Positions 47,301 through 52,235 of a DNA stretch of 64,000 nucleotides are shown here, piece after piece (position 1 is the first letter of the stretch; each line of letters opens with the position of its first letter). The stretch covers positions 35,309,698 through 35,373,697 of the forward strand of contig NC_083577.1 of NCBI RefSeq assembly GCF_027579695.1, read 5' to 3'. The DNA comes from Neoarius graeffei (Eukaryota; Chordata; Actinopteri; Siluriformes; Ariidae). The notes beneath the pieces were generated by a model. It made no database searches. It was given only the letters and a program-made list of their open reading frames with translations, and was not told where the DNA came from. Made by a program: the position numbers and the translations under genes.

Positions 47301-48801
47301 TTAAAAAACATTTCTTTATAAGCAGTAGCCACATGCACTCATAGGGTACCTATTTTAAATAATTTGTTTACAACTTTATTTTCTGTTAAATGGTGTCTCC
47401 TCCCACTATTCTCAATGGATTTCAGTTCTGATGGTTTTATTTGAAAGAACTAGACGTTCTGCACAAAACTTGGTCATTGTATTGTCGTTTTTGCTAATGA
47501 ACTGGTAATTAGGTCAGCTTTATGAATTTTCAGACTTCATTAGAATTCTATCTCCTCTCTCAGTTCTCACCTGATTTCAGTTCTAACCGATGTTTTGGGT
47601 CGATGTTCCCTCAGGGAAGAAAACTTGGTCGTTTGTTAATTTTCTTGTTGGAGACTTGTTTTTCAGTTAAATTGTGTCTCCTCCCTCCTTCCCTCAGTTC
47701 TCATGGTTTTATTTGAAAGAACATGACCTTCTGCACAAAACTTGGTCACTGTATTGTCAATTTTTTGCTAACGAATTAATTAGGTCAAGATAATACAATT
47801 CTAGTCAGAAGATGATGTATCTCCGCTCTCATTTATCACACGAATACAGTTTTGGGTCGATCTTCCCTTAGGGAACACAGTATAGTCCTGTGTTGATTTT
47901 CCGGTTGTAAACAGTTTGTCGTGGAGGTTGGTCCTCTCTTGCATGGTCACAGTTCAGTTCTGTTTGATGTTTTGGTGGCAGGCCAGATGAGCTGCTCCAT
48001 CCTTGACGTTCTGCTTTGTTGTTTTCCTTTAGTTGGGACTACAGTGCATCAGAAGAAGCTATGATGGAGATAGTGAGCGCTTTAAACGGTGAGCTCAGCA
48101 TCCCTGAGAACTTCAGTCCAACCGTGCCCGCTTATGATCCCTCTCGCCCTCAGCCCCACGCCCCGCCGGCCTACTGCACCAACCCCCAGACCACAGAGTT
48201 GTGTGCCACCCTTGGCCTTGTCGACATCTATGCTCTGGCAGGCCAGAGCACACAGAACCCTTGGAGAGAGGAAGTAGCAAATGAAGAGGACGACGAGGAC
48301 AACCAGAGCTCTGGCAGCGTGGACGAACCCAGCGAGTACCCCACTGACACTTCGATGCTCTCCAACTCCTACAACCCTGATGAGATCACCATTGAGGATG
48401 AGTGGGAGGAGGAGGAGGAGGAAGAGAAGAATGGAGGCGAGGTAAAGAAGCCTGGGATGGATGCAGTGGTTCCTGAGGCTCCTGTAGGAGCACAGGACAG
48501 CGATAGGGACAGTAGCCCCCAGCAAGAGGCCCTGAGCAGGCTCATCTTACCACCACCTCGCACGGCATCAGAGATAGATGAGCCCTCAGATTCACCTCTT
48601 CGACTTCCTCCACCTTCAGCGCTGTTCTCAAGCTGTTTCTCCCAGACAAGCTCAGAGGAAGAGGGGGCCACACCAGCCAGAGTGCCCAAGCGCCCGAGTG
48701 GAGAAACCAAGGGATCATTCAACCCCACAGACGGCACCCCCAGGATCAAACGGCGCAACCAGACCATCTATGCAGCAGCTGACGACGACGAGGAGAGTTA
48801 G
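11199..48801 (+). CDS. dbr1: Lariat debranching enzyme, complete 8-exon coding region
   Basis: Join: 11199-11395, 11480-11604, 21830-21910, 21989-22074, 27152-27376, 39503-39580, 39734-39879, 48033-48801; 1707 nt, 568 aa, every junction GT/AG and in phase. Dbr1 is a nuclear metallophosphoesterase that hydrolyses the 2'-5' branch bond of intron lariats after splicing. Visible motifs: GCCHGELD (Cys8/His10, with Cys where most phosphoesterases have Asp), CCGDFQ (Asp39), GGNHEASN (Asn84, His85), THDWP (His174) and SAHLH (His226, His228). The C-terminal part is acidic and ends with a basic [10 protein letters not shown] segment before a short acidic tail. Length is close to that remembered for vertebrate Dbr1 (about 540-570 aa). 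The ATG at 11199 is chosen because it places the catalytic motif at residues 7-14, as in the family. The gene is stretched to 37.6 kb by transposons. Confidence 0.97.
11480..11604 (+). CDS. dbr1: dbr1 coding exon 2
   Basis: Encodes [14 protein letters not shown], the GGNHEASNH metal-binding motif and [14 protein letters not shown]. Donor gtaaga at 11605. The following intron is about 10.2 kb and full of mobile elements. Confidence 0.97.
11605..11907. other. dbr1: Start of dbr1 intron 2, no repeat recognised
   Basis: Contains a short GT run (about 11621-11637) and otherwise ordinary intronic sequence. Confidence 0.5.
11908..12326. mobile_element. Repeat with GGGTGCAAGT ends, homologous to the middle of the 7.5-kb hAT MITE
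   Basis: Ends gggtgcaagt and acttgcaccc are inverted. The interior from about 11930 to 12275 matches 7812-8226 except that the 92-bp MITE is absent. It serves as the natural empty site for that insertion. Target duplication unclear. Confidence 0.6.
12450..12860 (+). mobile_element. hAT-type element fragment with coding first exon
   Basis: Begins around tacttgccaaccctcccgat, with repeated cctcccgatt blocks. The frame 12738-12857 starts [14 protein letters not shown] and continues [12 protein letters not shown]. This KYEC...W..EFPW pattern is characteristic of the N-terminus of fish hAT-family transposon proteins ahead of a BED-like finger. A splice-donor-like aag/gtaaag ends the frame. The rest of the element is not found. 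Confidence 0.5.
12738..12857 (+). pseudogene. N-terminal exon of a hAT-type transposon protein
   Basis: A 39-codon open frame from ATG to a TAA that overlaps a candidate splice donor. Residues [20 protein letters not shown] match the style of the N-terminus of hAT transposon proteins; the zinc-binding residues and catalytic core are missing. Treated as a remnant. Confidence 0.45.
13017..14240. mobile_element. Non-autonomous element with CACACGTAGCC ends, containing a nested Harbinger-like MITE
   Basis: Left tacacacgtagccggg and right cctggctacgtgtgga are inverted. gtctta occurs just outside both edges (13011-13016 and 14241-14246), suggesting a short target duplication. The interior is split by the 13325-13959 element. 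No coding region. Confidence 0.7.
13325..13959. mobile_element. PIF/Harbinger-like MITE, TTA duplication
   Basis: Starts gctagccgcacactacgcc and ends with the inverted ggcgatcc-type region and gtgtgcggctagc. TTA flanks both sides (13322-13324 and 13960-13962), the target preference of PIF/Harbinger elements. Nested inside 13017-14240. Confidence 0.82.
14353..14830 (+). mobile_element. 5' fragment of a hAT-like element
   Basis: Begins cagggctcaacattagcac, similar to the reverse complement of the terminus at about 1391, followed by a region rich in cgggcc. No matching right end is seen before the next Tc1, so it is annotated as a fragment with an uncertain right edge. Confidence 0.45.
14831..15828. 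other. dbr1: dbr1 intron 2 sequence without recognised features
   Basis: AT-rich intronic sequence. A small palindromic stretch around 15335-15370 (taattagctaattaacaggtaatta) is the only structure noticed. No frame of interest. Confidence 0.4.
15831..16754 (+). mobile_element. Tc1/mariner family 1 copy B, 3'-truncated
   Basis: Left end caaccccgattcc preceded by TA (15829-15830). Homology to the family stops at about 16754 within the transposase, just after codons for RSVQ, and the sequence passes directly into a hAT fragment (matching 52147 onward). Both elements are cut at the junction, so a deletion rather than an insertion joined them. Confidence 0.92.
16139..16754 (+). pseudogene. Tc1 transposase fragment, copy B
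   Basis: Encodes the N-terminal HTH domain and the first catalytic Asp (WSDESKF) in an open frame, with natural start MGRGSP at 16193. The second Asp and the Glu of the DD34E triad are missing because of the 3' truncation. Residues after 16754 (IRFLWNN) belong to the neighbouring element. Non-functional. Confidence 0.93.
17034..17746 (+). mobile_element. Internally deleted hAT-like element, CATACATGTCAACCCCT ends
   Basis: Ends catacatgtcaacccct and aggggttgacatgtatg are perfect inverted repeats. The flanks cttggg and ctcggg are a near-perfect 6-bp duplication; the related sequence at about 52404 has a single ctcggg, a natural empty site. The element carries only the first coding exon and joins straight to the 3' end. 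The longer relative is at 22225-26890. Confidence 0.92.
17338..17631 (+). CDS. Zinc-finger N-terminal protein of hAT-like element
   Basis: 97 codons, ATG to TAG. Starts with a basic segment [13 protein letters not shown] that could act as a nuclear localisation signal, then a Cys/His cluster (CTICCRDV...[12 protein letters not shown]), resembling a BED/C2H2-type DNA-binding finger, and ends [17 protein letters not shown]. In the longer copy at 22225-26890 the same exon precedes a catalytic-type segment. Here the catalytic region is deleted, so the product, if made, would be a DNA-binding domain without a nuclease. Expression is not shown. Confidence 0.55.
   Translation: MSAPPKKKLKTSKTGGRFLPEWTETFNGIIIASKMGAEYVNCTICCRDVKVFASGIYHVREHVKSQMHVKNANQQKRQPSINFFTQKPAKVVSDIRY
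18401..19737. mobile_element. MITE family with GGACTATAAGTCGCA ends, copy 1
   Basis: Left end tttttcggactataagtcgc; right end gacgtatagtctgaaaaa. Several internal repeats of the terminal motif occur (cgacttatactc, cgacttatagtccgg). A SINE (18545-18920) is inserted inside. A related element lies at 58813-59372 in the rab5 intron. Confidence 0.72.
18545..18920 (-). mobile_element. tRNA-derived SINE copy S2
   Basis: Full-length minus-strand copy of the 9363 SINE, flanked by the 12-bp duplication agtatgtgccgt (18533-18544 and 18921-18932). Nested within the GGACTATAAGTCGCA MITE. Confidence 0.95.
19973..20567. mobile_element. MITE with CCYGTGTCYGAAATC ends, copy 1
   Basis: Left ccggtgtccgaaatcgctc, right gagcgatttcagacacaggg. 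Internal sequence such as actatatagggcac and the region around 20125-20175 matches, inverted, the copy at 36793-39064. Confidence 0.8.
20568..21829. other. dbr1: dbr1 intron 2 remainder
   Basis: No recognised element or gene. It contains an (AT)n run at about 21023-21043 and ends at the exon 3 acceptor tcattgcag. Confidence 0.5.
21830..21910 (+). CDS. dbr1: dbr1 coding exon 3
   Basis: Encodes (G)[26 protein letters not shown](G), the conserved metallophosphoesterase-core segment. Acceptor attgcag, donor gtaaag. Intron 3 is only 78 bp. Confidence 0.97.
21989..22074 (+). CDS. dbr1: dbr1 coding exon 4
   Basis: Encodes [20 protein letters not shown] and SDVFKLKQ. Acceptor tttatag, donor gtaaca, ending in phase 0. 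Confidence 0.97.
22708..24313 (+). mobile_element. Tc1/mariner family 1 copy C
   Basis: Full length, 1606 bp, flanked by TA (22706-22707 and 24314-24315). Inserted in the 3' region of the hAT-like element 22225-26890. The transposase carries two stop codons. Confidence 0.95.
23072..24092 (+). pseudogene. Tc1 transposase pseudogene, copy C
   Basis: Starts at MGRGSP, but the segment encoding LRRQIVEQY in other copies reads ctgcactgacaa...gagtaa, giving two in-frame stops near 23106 and 23121. After them the frame is open through 24092 with [19 protein letters not shown] and SPIENIW intact, ending GDVSQW with the short-form stop. A protein starting at an internal Met would lack the first helix-turn-helix. 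Confidence 0.93.
24583..24984 (-). pseudogene. hAT-like transposase segment
   Basis: An open minus-strand frame whose real coding part starts at about 24971 ([14 protein letters not shown]); the first residues belong to the adjacent MITE. It contains [21 protein letters not shown], resembling the first catalytic Asp block (DES.D) of hAT transposases, and ends FKTLDEVLQ next to a splice-donor-like agtaagt. The remaining catalytic region and the C-terminal dimerisation domain are absent from the window. It is separated from its zinc-finger exon by two MITEs. Confidence 0.7.
24972..25596. mobile_element. MITE with AGGGTGTTTTCACAC ends
   Basis: Begins agggtgttttcacacttgg and ends gtgtgaaaacaccct. 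Several internal copies of tggtcc and gaaccga motifs. Inserted in the coding part of the hAT-like element. PIF/Harbinger-like by appearance. Confidence 0.82.
25601..26406. mobile_element. MITE with CTACGTTCAGACTGCA ends
   Basis: Begins ctacgttcagactgcaccct and ends tgcagtctgaacgtag; the inverted repeat extends about 40 bp, with atatccgattt near both ends. Lies 4 bp from the previous MITE, so the two inserted essentially side by side. Confidence 0.85.
27152..27376 (+). CDS. dbr1: dbr1 coding exon 5
   Basis: Encodes 75 residues including [12 protein letters not shown], the [12 protein letters not shown] stretch and [11 protein letters not shown], which carries the last two metal-site histidines. 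The 3' edge reads cacgag/gttggt. Its last 10 bases and the donor GT are repeated at 27628-27639 because a SINE inserted exactly here. Readthrough would give a stop at 27509-27511, so the proximal donor must be used for a functional protein. Confidence 0.96.
27379..27627 (-). mobile_element. SINE copy S3 inserted at the dbr1 exon 5 splice donor
   Basis: Minus-strand, 5'-truncated and diverged SINE of the 9363 family, with a tttgtttgtttt stretch where its tail should be. It is flanked by the 12-bp direct repeat gcagcacgaggt at 27367-27378 and 27628-27639. The first copy spans the end of exon 5 and the donor GT. Confidence 0.88.
27640..28362. other. dbr1: dbr1 intron 5, largely unassigned
   Basis: No gene. 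The right half (about 28080-28362) could be 3' UTR of the minus-strand Rex1-like LINE described at 30475-36590, but that is inferred from position only. Confidence 0.35.
28699..28895 (+). pseudogene. THAP-domain first exon of TTAA element
   Basis: Starts [12 protein letters not shown], continues [20 protein letters not shown], and then a basic stretch [15 protein letters not shown]. This matches the start of a THAP C2CH zinc finger (C-x4-C, then HRFP and W). The second Cys-x2-His pair and AVPTIF-like box are not in frame; a donor-like cag/ggtaag follows, so the domain may continue in a second exon or be deleted. Likely a transposon protein remnant. Confidence 0.6.
29028..29940 (-). mobile_element. 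LINE fragment (Rex1/CR1-like) with endonuclease region and 3' tail
   Basis: On the minus strand 29554-29231 encodes [28 protein letters not shown] and [14 protein letters not shown], followed by ISGDFKH, typical of the APE-type endonuclease of non-LTR elements. The 3' end shows ccctcagggaaatt and a short agatt repeat tail at 29028-29042. The reverse transcriptase part is missing, so endonuclease and tail are joined by an internal deletion. Confidence 0.7.
31380..31615 (+). mobile_element. LINE 5' fragment
   Basis: Encodes [20 protein letters not shown] and [19 protein letters not shown], the characteristic start of the endonuclease domain in fish Rex1/CR1-type LINEs, preceded by an arginine-rich segment in another frame. 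The homology stops at about 31612, just before a tattctattc repeat. Confidence 0.65.
31693..32037 (-). pseudogene. Transposon-associated protein N-terminus, YqaJ-element style
   Basis: ATG at 32037 gives [18 protein letters not shown] and continues to [29 protein letters not shown]. The [11 protein letters not shown] motif resembles the N-terminus of fish proteins that go on to a SWIM finger and a YqaJ-type nuclease and that travel with DNA transposons. This is recollection of a motif, not a search. The downstream domains are absent. It may be the first exon of the element 31051-34379. Confidence 0.4.
34878..36372 (-). mobile_element. TTAA-flanked THAP-encoding element (Kolobok-like), copy 2
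   Basis: TTAA on both sides (34874-34877 and 36373-36376). Inverted ends share atacgcagaacc with ggttctgcgtat. A THAP exon lies on the minus strand at 35866-36099. Inserted into the Rex1-like LINE between codons for RKL and SFG. Confidence 0.75.
35866..36099 (-). pseudogene. THAP zinc-finger exon of TTAA element
   Basis: Encodes [22 protein letters not shown], then [26 protein letters not shown] and GYKPVL. This is a whole THAP domain: first Cys pair, Trp, then C-x2-H with the HF signature, ending in a hydrophobic box like AVPTIF. THAP domains bind DNA and occur in P-element and Kolobok transposases. No ATG is seen in frame and no catalytic region follows, so it is treated as a transposon remnant. 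Confidence 0.7.
37176..38751 (-). mobile_element. Tc1/mariner family 1 copy D
   Basis: Full length, TA on both sides (37174-37175 and 38752-38753). IR/DR termini as in copy A, in minus orientation. Carries a long open transposase frame. Confidence 0.95.
37345..38418 (-). CDS. Tc1 transposase, copy D, 357 aa with C-terminal readthrough
   Basis: DD34E Tc1 transposase; starts [14 protein letters not shown]. Two HTH units lie in the first ~110 residues, a GRKTILGA linker follows, then [16 protein letters not shown] and PIENIW. The codons upstream of this Met are cut by a TGA, which supports MGRGSP as the true start. A normally conserved SPDLSPIE reads STDLSPIE, a change next to the catalytic region that could weaken it. 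The usual stop after GDVSQW is lost, adding 17 residues (ETWPCPNFF...) encoded by the inner terminal repeat; copy A shares this. Frame uninterrupted; activity doubtful. Confidence 0.85.
   Translation of the reverse strand: MGRGSPIPLILRRQIVEQYQKGVRQCKIAKSLNISSSTVHNIIKRFRESGRISVRKGQGRKTILGARDLRALRRHCITYRHASVLEITKWAQEYFQRTLSVNTIHRAIRRCQLKLYSSKKKPYLNTIQKRRRLLWAKAHLKWTVAKWKTVLWSDESKFEVLYGNQGRRVIRTKEEKDDPSCYQRSVQKPASLMVWGCISACGMGSLHIWKDTINAERYIQVLEQHMLPSRRRLFQGRPCIFQHDNAKPHTASITASWLRRRRVRVLNWPACSTDLSPIENIWRIIKRKIRQKRPKTVEQLESYIRQEWVNVPIPKLEQLVSSVPRRLQTVVKRKGDVSQWETWPCPNFFEMCCCHEI
39503..39580 (+). CDS. dbr1: dbr1 coding exon 6
   Basis: 26 codons: [20 protein letters not shown] and HRDFLQ, matching the conserved segment [16 protein letters not shown] of vertebrate Dbr1. 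Acceptor gttcatag, donor gtaata, both edges in phase 0. Intron 6 is 153 bp. Confidence 0.96.
39734..39879 (+). CDS. dbr1: dbr1 coding exon 7
   Basis: Encodes [30 protein letters not shown] and PPENNGLHT, ending in phase 2. Acceptor ctctag, donor gtaata. The EYD.EWL.IL.AT and PENNGLH motifs are those of the Dbr1 C-terminal domain. Confidence 0.96.
40250..41851 (+). mobile_element. Tc1/mariner family 1 copy E (best preserved)
   Basis: 1602 bp, TA on both sides (40248-40249 and 41852-41853). Complete IR/DR termini and an uninterrupted transposase frame. Confidence 0.96.
40558..41631 (+). CDS. Tc1 transposase, copy E, uninterrupted
   Basis: The open frame has 357 codons; the likely natural start is MGRGSP at 40612, which gives 339 aa against the typical 340 aa of Tc1 transposases. 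It contains the paired-like HTH region, GRKTILGA linker, [16 protein letters not shown] and SPIENIW with 34 residues between the second Asp and the Glu. It stops directly after GDVSQW, ahead of the inner terminal repeat. Differences from sibling copies: one Lys codon deleted (KIRQRPK for KIRQKRPK), R to C in VPRCLQT, and smaller changes (KKLYLN, FEILYG). All catalytic residues are present. No evidence of expression is available. Confidence 0.88.
   Translation: MTGYKKSILEWQRLSEVKMGRGSPIPLILRRQLVEQYQKGVRQCKIAKSLNISSSTVHNIIKRFRESGRISVRKGQGRKTILGARDLRALRRHCITYRHASVLEITKWAQEYFQRTLSVNTIHRAIRRCQLKLYSSKKKLYLNMIQKRRRLLWAKAHLKWTVAKWETVLWSDESKFEILYGNQGRRVIRTKEEKDDPSCYQRSVQKPASLMVWGCISACGMGSLHIWKDTINAERYIQVLEQHMLPSRRRLFQGRPCIFQHDNAKPHTASITASWLRRRRVRVLNWPACSPDLSPIENIWRIIKRKIRQRPKTVEQLESYIRQEWVNIPIPKLEQLVSSVPRCLQTVVKRKGDVSQW
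41968..42093 (-). pseudogene. SANT/Myb-like N-terminus of Harbinger-type element
   Basis: [20 protein letters not shown], then [15 protein letters not shown], 41 codons. The W.NEET...L..L.EL pattern is that of the SANT/Myb-like accessory DNA-binding protein of PIF/Harbinger transposons. Only the first helices are present. The DDE transposase frame of an autonomous element is absent. Confidence 0.6.
42433..43369. other. dbr1: dbr1 intron 7 segment, unassigned
   Basis: Contains repeated tttcgcagacag and tctgcgac motifs (about 42847-42880 and 43206-43276) and a G run near 43228, suggesting another decayed inverted-repeat element. No gene is supported. Confidence 0.35.
43370..43600. repeat. Intronic tandem repeat, left part
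   Basis: Contains atctcctctgtcagttctc, tttgctaacgagttagtaatta and gatgttttgggtagatcttcc, which match the units at 47380-47900. The array is split by about 3.8 kb of later material. Confidence 0.6.
43872..44438 (+). mobile_element. Small DNA element with 9-bp duplication carrying a RecQ-like fragment
   Basis: Ends tagcctgg and ccagacta are inverted; catcttgat is duplicated outside both (43863-43871 and 44439-44447). A 9-bp duplication suits Mutator-like elements. Encodes the helicase fragment at 44083-44274. Confidence 0.68.
44083..44274 (+). pseudogene. RecQ-type helicase N-terminal fragment within a mobile element
   Basis: From ATG the frame reads [20 protein letters not shown], then [20 protein letters not shown] and [14 protein letters not shown], and ends after a basic tail. 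The [12 protein letters not shown] stretch looks like RecQ motif 0, and [11 protein letters not shown] is Walker A (motif I) as in RecQ helicases. No DEAH box or other helicase motif follows before the stop, so no ATPase could be formed. It is either a captured host segment or the first exon of a larger transposon-encoded helicase. Confidence 0.6.
44735..45425. repeat. Repeat element with TATCCCCCGCC inverted ends
   Basis: Left tatcccccgccc, right gggcgggggatata. The interior contains two diverged copies of a unit (ttaaaactac...gtatacat; agaaatttgagaaattt and agaaatttttattt). Similar to the 54868-55893 and 60735-62136 elements in terminal sequence. Confidence 0.55.
45673..47269 (-). mobile_element. 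Tc1/mariner family 2, complete element with intact transposase
   Basis: 1597 bp, ends cagtggggcaaaaaagta and its reverse complement, TA on both sides (45671-45672 and 47270-47271). The terminal inverted repeats are about 210-230 bp and each contains an outer and an inner direct repeat around aaaaagtatttagtca and aaataagtatttggtca: an IR/DR layout like Sleeping Beauty-type elements. The inverted repeats still match closely, suggesting a fairly recent insertion. Confidence 0.97.
45890..46912 (-). CDS. Tc1 transposase, family 2, intact 340 aa
   Basis: ATG at 46912, stop at 45890-45892. 340 aa, the typical Tc1 transposase length. [20 protein letters not shown] opens a paired-like HTH domain, with a second HTH around [20 protein letters not shown]; a GRPR-like hook reads SGAPRKISP. 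The catalytic DD34E core shows [24 protein letters not shown] and [11 protein letters not shown] with 34 residues between the second Asp and the Glu. A glycine-rich [11 protein letters not shown] stretch is typical of the family. No frameshift or stop. It belongs to a different family from copies A-E. Structurally competent, but activity is not shown. Confidence 0.95.
   Translation of the reverse strand: MAKTKELSKDTRNKIVDLHQAGKTESAIGKQLGVKKSTVGAIIRKWKTYKTTDNLPRSGAPRKISPRGVKMITRTVSKNPRTTRGDLVNDLQRAGTKVTKATISNTLRRQGLKSCSTRCVPLLKPVHVQARLKLAREHLDDPEEDWENVIWSDETKIELFGENSTCRVWRRKNAELHPKNTIPTVTHGGGNIMLWGCFSAKGPGRLIRVKERMNGAMYREILSENLLPSARALKMKRGWVFQHDNDPKHTAWATKKWLRKKHFKVLEWPSQSPDLNPIENLWRELKVRVAQRQPQNITALEEICMEEWAKIPATVCENLVKTYRKRLTSVIANKGYITKY
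47380..47900. repeat. Intronic tandem repeat, right part
   Basis: About two diverged copies of a roughly 270-bp unit containing tctcctccc, gttttatttgaaagaac, ctgcacaaaacttggtca and gttttgggtcgat. Homologous to 43370-43600. Confidence 0.6.
48033..48801 (+). CDS. dbr1: dbr1 coding exon 8 (C-terminal domain and stop)
   Basis: Acceptor ttcctttag. Joins in phase to give [13 protein letters not shown], matching the family's WDYSAT motif. Encodes [16 protein letters not shown], then a long acidic, low-complexity region ([27 protein letters not shown]) and the conserved basic end [12 protein letters not shown] with a DDDEES tail; stop TAG 48799-48801. The acidic region is poorly conserved in vertebrates generally. 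The 3' UTR follows; no clear AATAAA was located before the Tc1 remnant at 49102. Confidence 0.97.
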
Positions 48802-49101
48802 AGAAAGGGTGAAAAATTATAGACTGATGCAATTTTTGTTTACCTAAGAGAGCTTTTTAAATTTTTTTTTTTAATGACAAGTTTGTTCATTTAAGAAGAG
48901 CTCTTTAAACATTAACGGACTATTGATTAAAAATGGGTTTTAGAGAACAAAGCTACCATTATTATGGGGTATTTTGTTTCTTACCTGCTGTCATTGTCAT
49001 ATGTATGATATTAACAGTGTAACTGATGTTTATTGTTCTTGATAAACAGTTCCTTGTAACTAATTTGCATTCTTTTTTTTTTTTTTATCAAATCAGTCAT
49101 A
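48802..49101 (+). other. dbr1: dbr1 3' UTR and flank
   Basis: AT-rich sequence after the stop codon. attaaa-like hexamers occur near 48925 (gattaaaaatggg), a possible variant poly(A) signal. Ends at the inverted repeat of an old Tc1. Confidence 0.45.
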
Positions 49102-49463
49102 TAACCCCAATTCCAAAAAAGTTGGGACGCTGCGTAAACTAAGTAAAAACAAACATTGTGAAGATTTACAAATCATGGAAACCCTATACTTCATTAAAAA
49201 TAATACAAAGACAACATATCAAATGTTGAAACTAGAAAAATATATTCTCGTTTTGAATTTGATGTCAGCAACACGTTTCAAAAAAGTTGTGTAATGCTTA
49301 AAAAAAAAAAAAAGACTAAATTGGTTAATTGGCAACAGATCAGTAAGATGATTGGGTATAAAAAGAGCATCCCAGAGAGGTGGAGTCTCTCAGAAGTAAA
49401 GATGGGGAGGGGTTCACCGCTCTGTGAAAGACTGCATGGGCAAACAGTGCAACAATTTAAGAA

Positions 49464-49836
49464 TATCTCATCTCATCTCCTCTAGCCGCTTTATCCTGTT
49501 CTACAGGGTCGCAGGCAAGCTGGAGCCTATCCCAGCTGACTACGGGCGAAAGGTGGGGTACACCCTGGACAAGTCGCCAGGTCATCACAGGGCTGACACA
49601 TAGACACAGACAACCATTCACACTCACATTCACACCTACGGTCAATTTAGAGTCACCAGTTAACCTAACCTGCATGTCTTTGGACTGTGGGGGAAACCGG
49701 AGCACCCGGAGGAAACCCACACGGACACGGGGAGAACATGCAAACTTCACACAGAAAGGCCCTCGCCGGCTACGGGGCTCGAATCCGGACCTTCTTGCTG
49801 TGAGGCGACAGCGCTAACCACTACACCACCGTTCCT
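49464..49836 (-). mobile_element. tRNA-derived SINE copy S4
   Basis: Minus-strand copy of the 9363 SINE, complete from the tail (tctcatctcctctagccgc) to the tRNA head (ccactacaccaccg). Target duplication not clear. Inserted in the N-terminal coding part of Tc1 copy F. Confidence 0.92.
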
Positions 49837-50243
49837 CAATGTAAAATTGCAAAGAATTTAGAGTTCACAGCATCTATGGTACATAATATCATTAAAAGAT
49901 TAAGAGAATCTGGAGAAATCTCCGTATGTAAGAGACAAGGCTGAAAACTGACATTGGACGCTTGTGATCTTCAGGCCCTCAGGAGACACTGCATGGGCTC
50001 AGGAACACTTCAGAAAACCATCATCTGTGAAAACAGTTCACAGGGCTCGAAATTCGCGGTGGTCCGGTTGCCCGAGGCGACTTAATTTTTCATTTGGCGA
50101 GTAATTCCTGTCACTAGCCAGCCTGGCTGGCTAGTTGAAAATAAAAAATATATATGAAGCGAAGATTCAGACGCACCGTCAACTAAAGCCGCCACATATT
50201 AAGCGTGTGCCGTGTCTGTGTTAATCGATGTGTAGTAGGGCAG

Positions 50244-51550
50244 TAGGGCTGAACGATATATCGTTATCGTATCTATATCTAGATATGAACATTCAAGATA
50301 TTAATATCGAAAAAGCAACGATATAGACGATATAGATTTCCCCTCCCTGCGCTCGCCCTGCATGTACAGCTCTGGCAGTCACAACAAACATCATTTTTAC
50401 GATTGCCCTTGAATGCACCGCTAAGGCCAGCCAACCACAAACCTTATTTCATGCTTGCTGTGGATCGACAGCTGAAGCCAACCAATGACAAACATATAAG
50501 GGCAGGAGTGAGGGAGACGGAGACCGACACGCGTGCGCACACTACAGGCACAGCGGGGAAATTAAAAAGAAAGAAAGAAAACGAGTGCGGAAGATAATGC
50601 GGCTGGTGGCGGTGCAGAATCTGACTTGGTGCCAAAACATAAATCATCCTCCATTATTTGGAGGTATTTTGGATTCAAAAAGGACGATGTTAACCAGAGT
50701 GAGGTGTTGTGCAGGTCGTGCTTCGCAAAAATTGCGACGAAGCAAGGTAGCACAACAAACGTGTTTCACCACCTGAAACACCACCATCGCGTGCTGCACG
50801 AAGAGTGTATGATAATGAGAGAAACACCGGGGACTTCTCAGTCAGCCCAAAATAACCCAAAGCAAAGTTTGATTGCTGATACATTCAGTAGCGTTACACC
50901 GTACAAGTCGATGTCCACCAGACAAAGAAATTACAGACGCTATAACATACCACATTGCAAAAGACATGGTACCTGTGTACACAGTCTCAAAAGAGGGCTT
51001 TAAAAAAAAAATGGTTCGGACGCTGGACAAGCATTATAAAATCCCATCCCGAACACATTTTAATCAAGTGGCCATTCCGAAACTCTATAATGAGTGTAAA
51101 ATGAATGTTGAATCCGAGCTCCGTGAAATCGATCATTTTGCCACAACCACGGACCTGTGGTCGAGCCGGACAACCGAACCTTACATCAGTTTAACGGTCC
51201 ATTTTATTACAACAAACTTCGAACTCAAGACCCGCTGTCTGCAGACGTCCTTCTTCCCCGGGGCGCATACAATAAATAACAAATACGGATGCATTTGTTA
51301 TTTATTGTTAAAGCAGAGCTGCAGTAAAATGTTGGATTTGTAATTTATTTATTCGTAATTTACGTTAATGTTGATGACTGGCAGTGAGTTCTTAAAAATA
51401 AAACTGCACTTTCCACATTTTTTTGTATTATGTTTTTATTTTTCTGAAAAATGCTTGGTTTTCACCGAACCCATAGTCATATCGTATCGATATCAAGAGA
51501 TCTGGCATGAATATCGAGATATGAAATTTTGTCCATATTGTTCAGCCCTG
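50244..51550 (+). mobile_element. hAT (Ac/ZBED type) element, internally deleted
   Basis: Ends tagggctgaacgatat and atattgttcagccctg are inverted, and subterminal atatcg/cgatat motifs are repeated. Flanks show only a weak 8-bp duplication (tagggcag and atcggcag). Contains a ZBED-like coding region that ends abruptly. Confidence 0.75.
50626..51340 (+). pseudogene. ZBED1-like (BED finger hAT) transposase fragment
   Basis: Two overlapping frames. The first has a BED zinc finger: IWRYFGFKKDD, CRSCFAKIATKQGSTTNVFH and HLKHHH, with C-x2-C and H-x4-H type spacing. A frameshift near 50915-50930 leads to the second: KEITDAITYHIAKDMVPVYT, FKKKMVRTLDKHYKIPSRTH and FATTTDLWSSRTTEPYISLT, whose TTDLWSS block includes the first catalytic Asp of hAT transposases. 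The remaining catalytic region and dimerisation domain are deleted. Non-functional. Confidence 0.85.
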
Positions 51551-51669
51551 ATCGGCAGGACAGAAAATACCGAAGAATTCCAAATCGTATCATGTACGAG
51601 TCAGGCTGTCGGTTTTTTCACTACTGCGCATGCATATAACGCATCTCGTTGAATATCGCGGTAATCACG

Positions 51670-51932
51670 TGTAGTATTGGACCAGGTGGGTGGAGCACAG
51701 AAGCACGGCAGGCCAGAACTGAGTTCTCAATGAACTATTTATTGCTAGCTTCTGGTTGGGGAGAGAGAGAGCTCCCTTTCTCTGCTCTCCTCTCCTTTTA
51801 AGGGGTGCCGTCACTGGGGAAGACACACAAACACAGGTTAATCCCCATCAGGTGCAATGATTCCACCACTTACCTGCCCTGACTCCGCTCTCCATTCACA
51901 GACCGAAGCTTGGCCACGCCCCCGCTGCCACA
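51670..51932 (-). mobile_element. Solo LTR, 263 bp
   Basis: Starts TG and ends CA, with the 5-bp duplication tcacg on both sides (51665-51669 and 51933-51937). On the minus strand it begins tgtggcagcgggggcgtggc and contains an AATAAA signal (around 51738-51745). No internal retroelement sequence is nearby, so it is a solo LTR left by recombination. Confidence 0.88.
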
Positions 51933-52022
51933 TCACGTTATCAAATTCACTAGATGTGGCCACATTATCGCCCATTTAAACACGTTTTTGTTGTTGTTTA
52001 CATCTGCCAAAGCTACGTTGCG

Positions 52023-52235
52023 ATGTGGAATTTTCTGAAAGGTGTACAGAAACCGCCAGAGACGGGGACAAAGCGACCTCGGTCTGAAGAGGAGAAACGA
52101 CAAAGGACTTATAAGCAAACGTGGGAGCAGGGTAGGCCTTGGCTGCGATATGATTTTTATGGAATAATTAATTTTTTCAAGTTGATTCCTAGTCAGTATG
52201 AAGCTCCTAATGCTTTCTCTCTCATAAATGGTTAA
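52023..52235 (+). pseudogene. N-terminal exon of hAT transposase (TTF/BED-like)
   Basis: ATG at 52023: MWNFLKGVQKPPETGTKRPR, then TYKQTWEQGRPWLRYD, followed by an apparent stop-limited extension. The TYK..W..GRPWL.YD pattern is typical of the beginning of a TTF-type or BED-type finger in hAT transposases. A donor-like gcag/gtagg follows at about 52131. The catalytic exons are absent, so the element is non-autonomous. Confidence 0.5.

Noticed and set aside
48082..48525. 147-codon minus-strand frame inside dbr1 exon 8
   Set aside because: It is a shadow of the dbr1 C-terminal acidic region, which is supported by family motifs and in-phase splicing.
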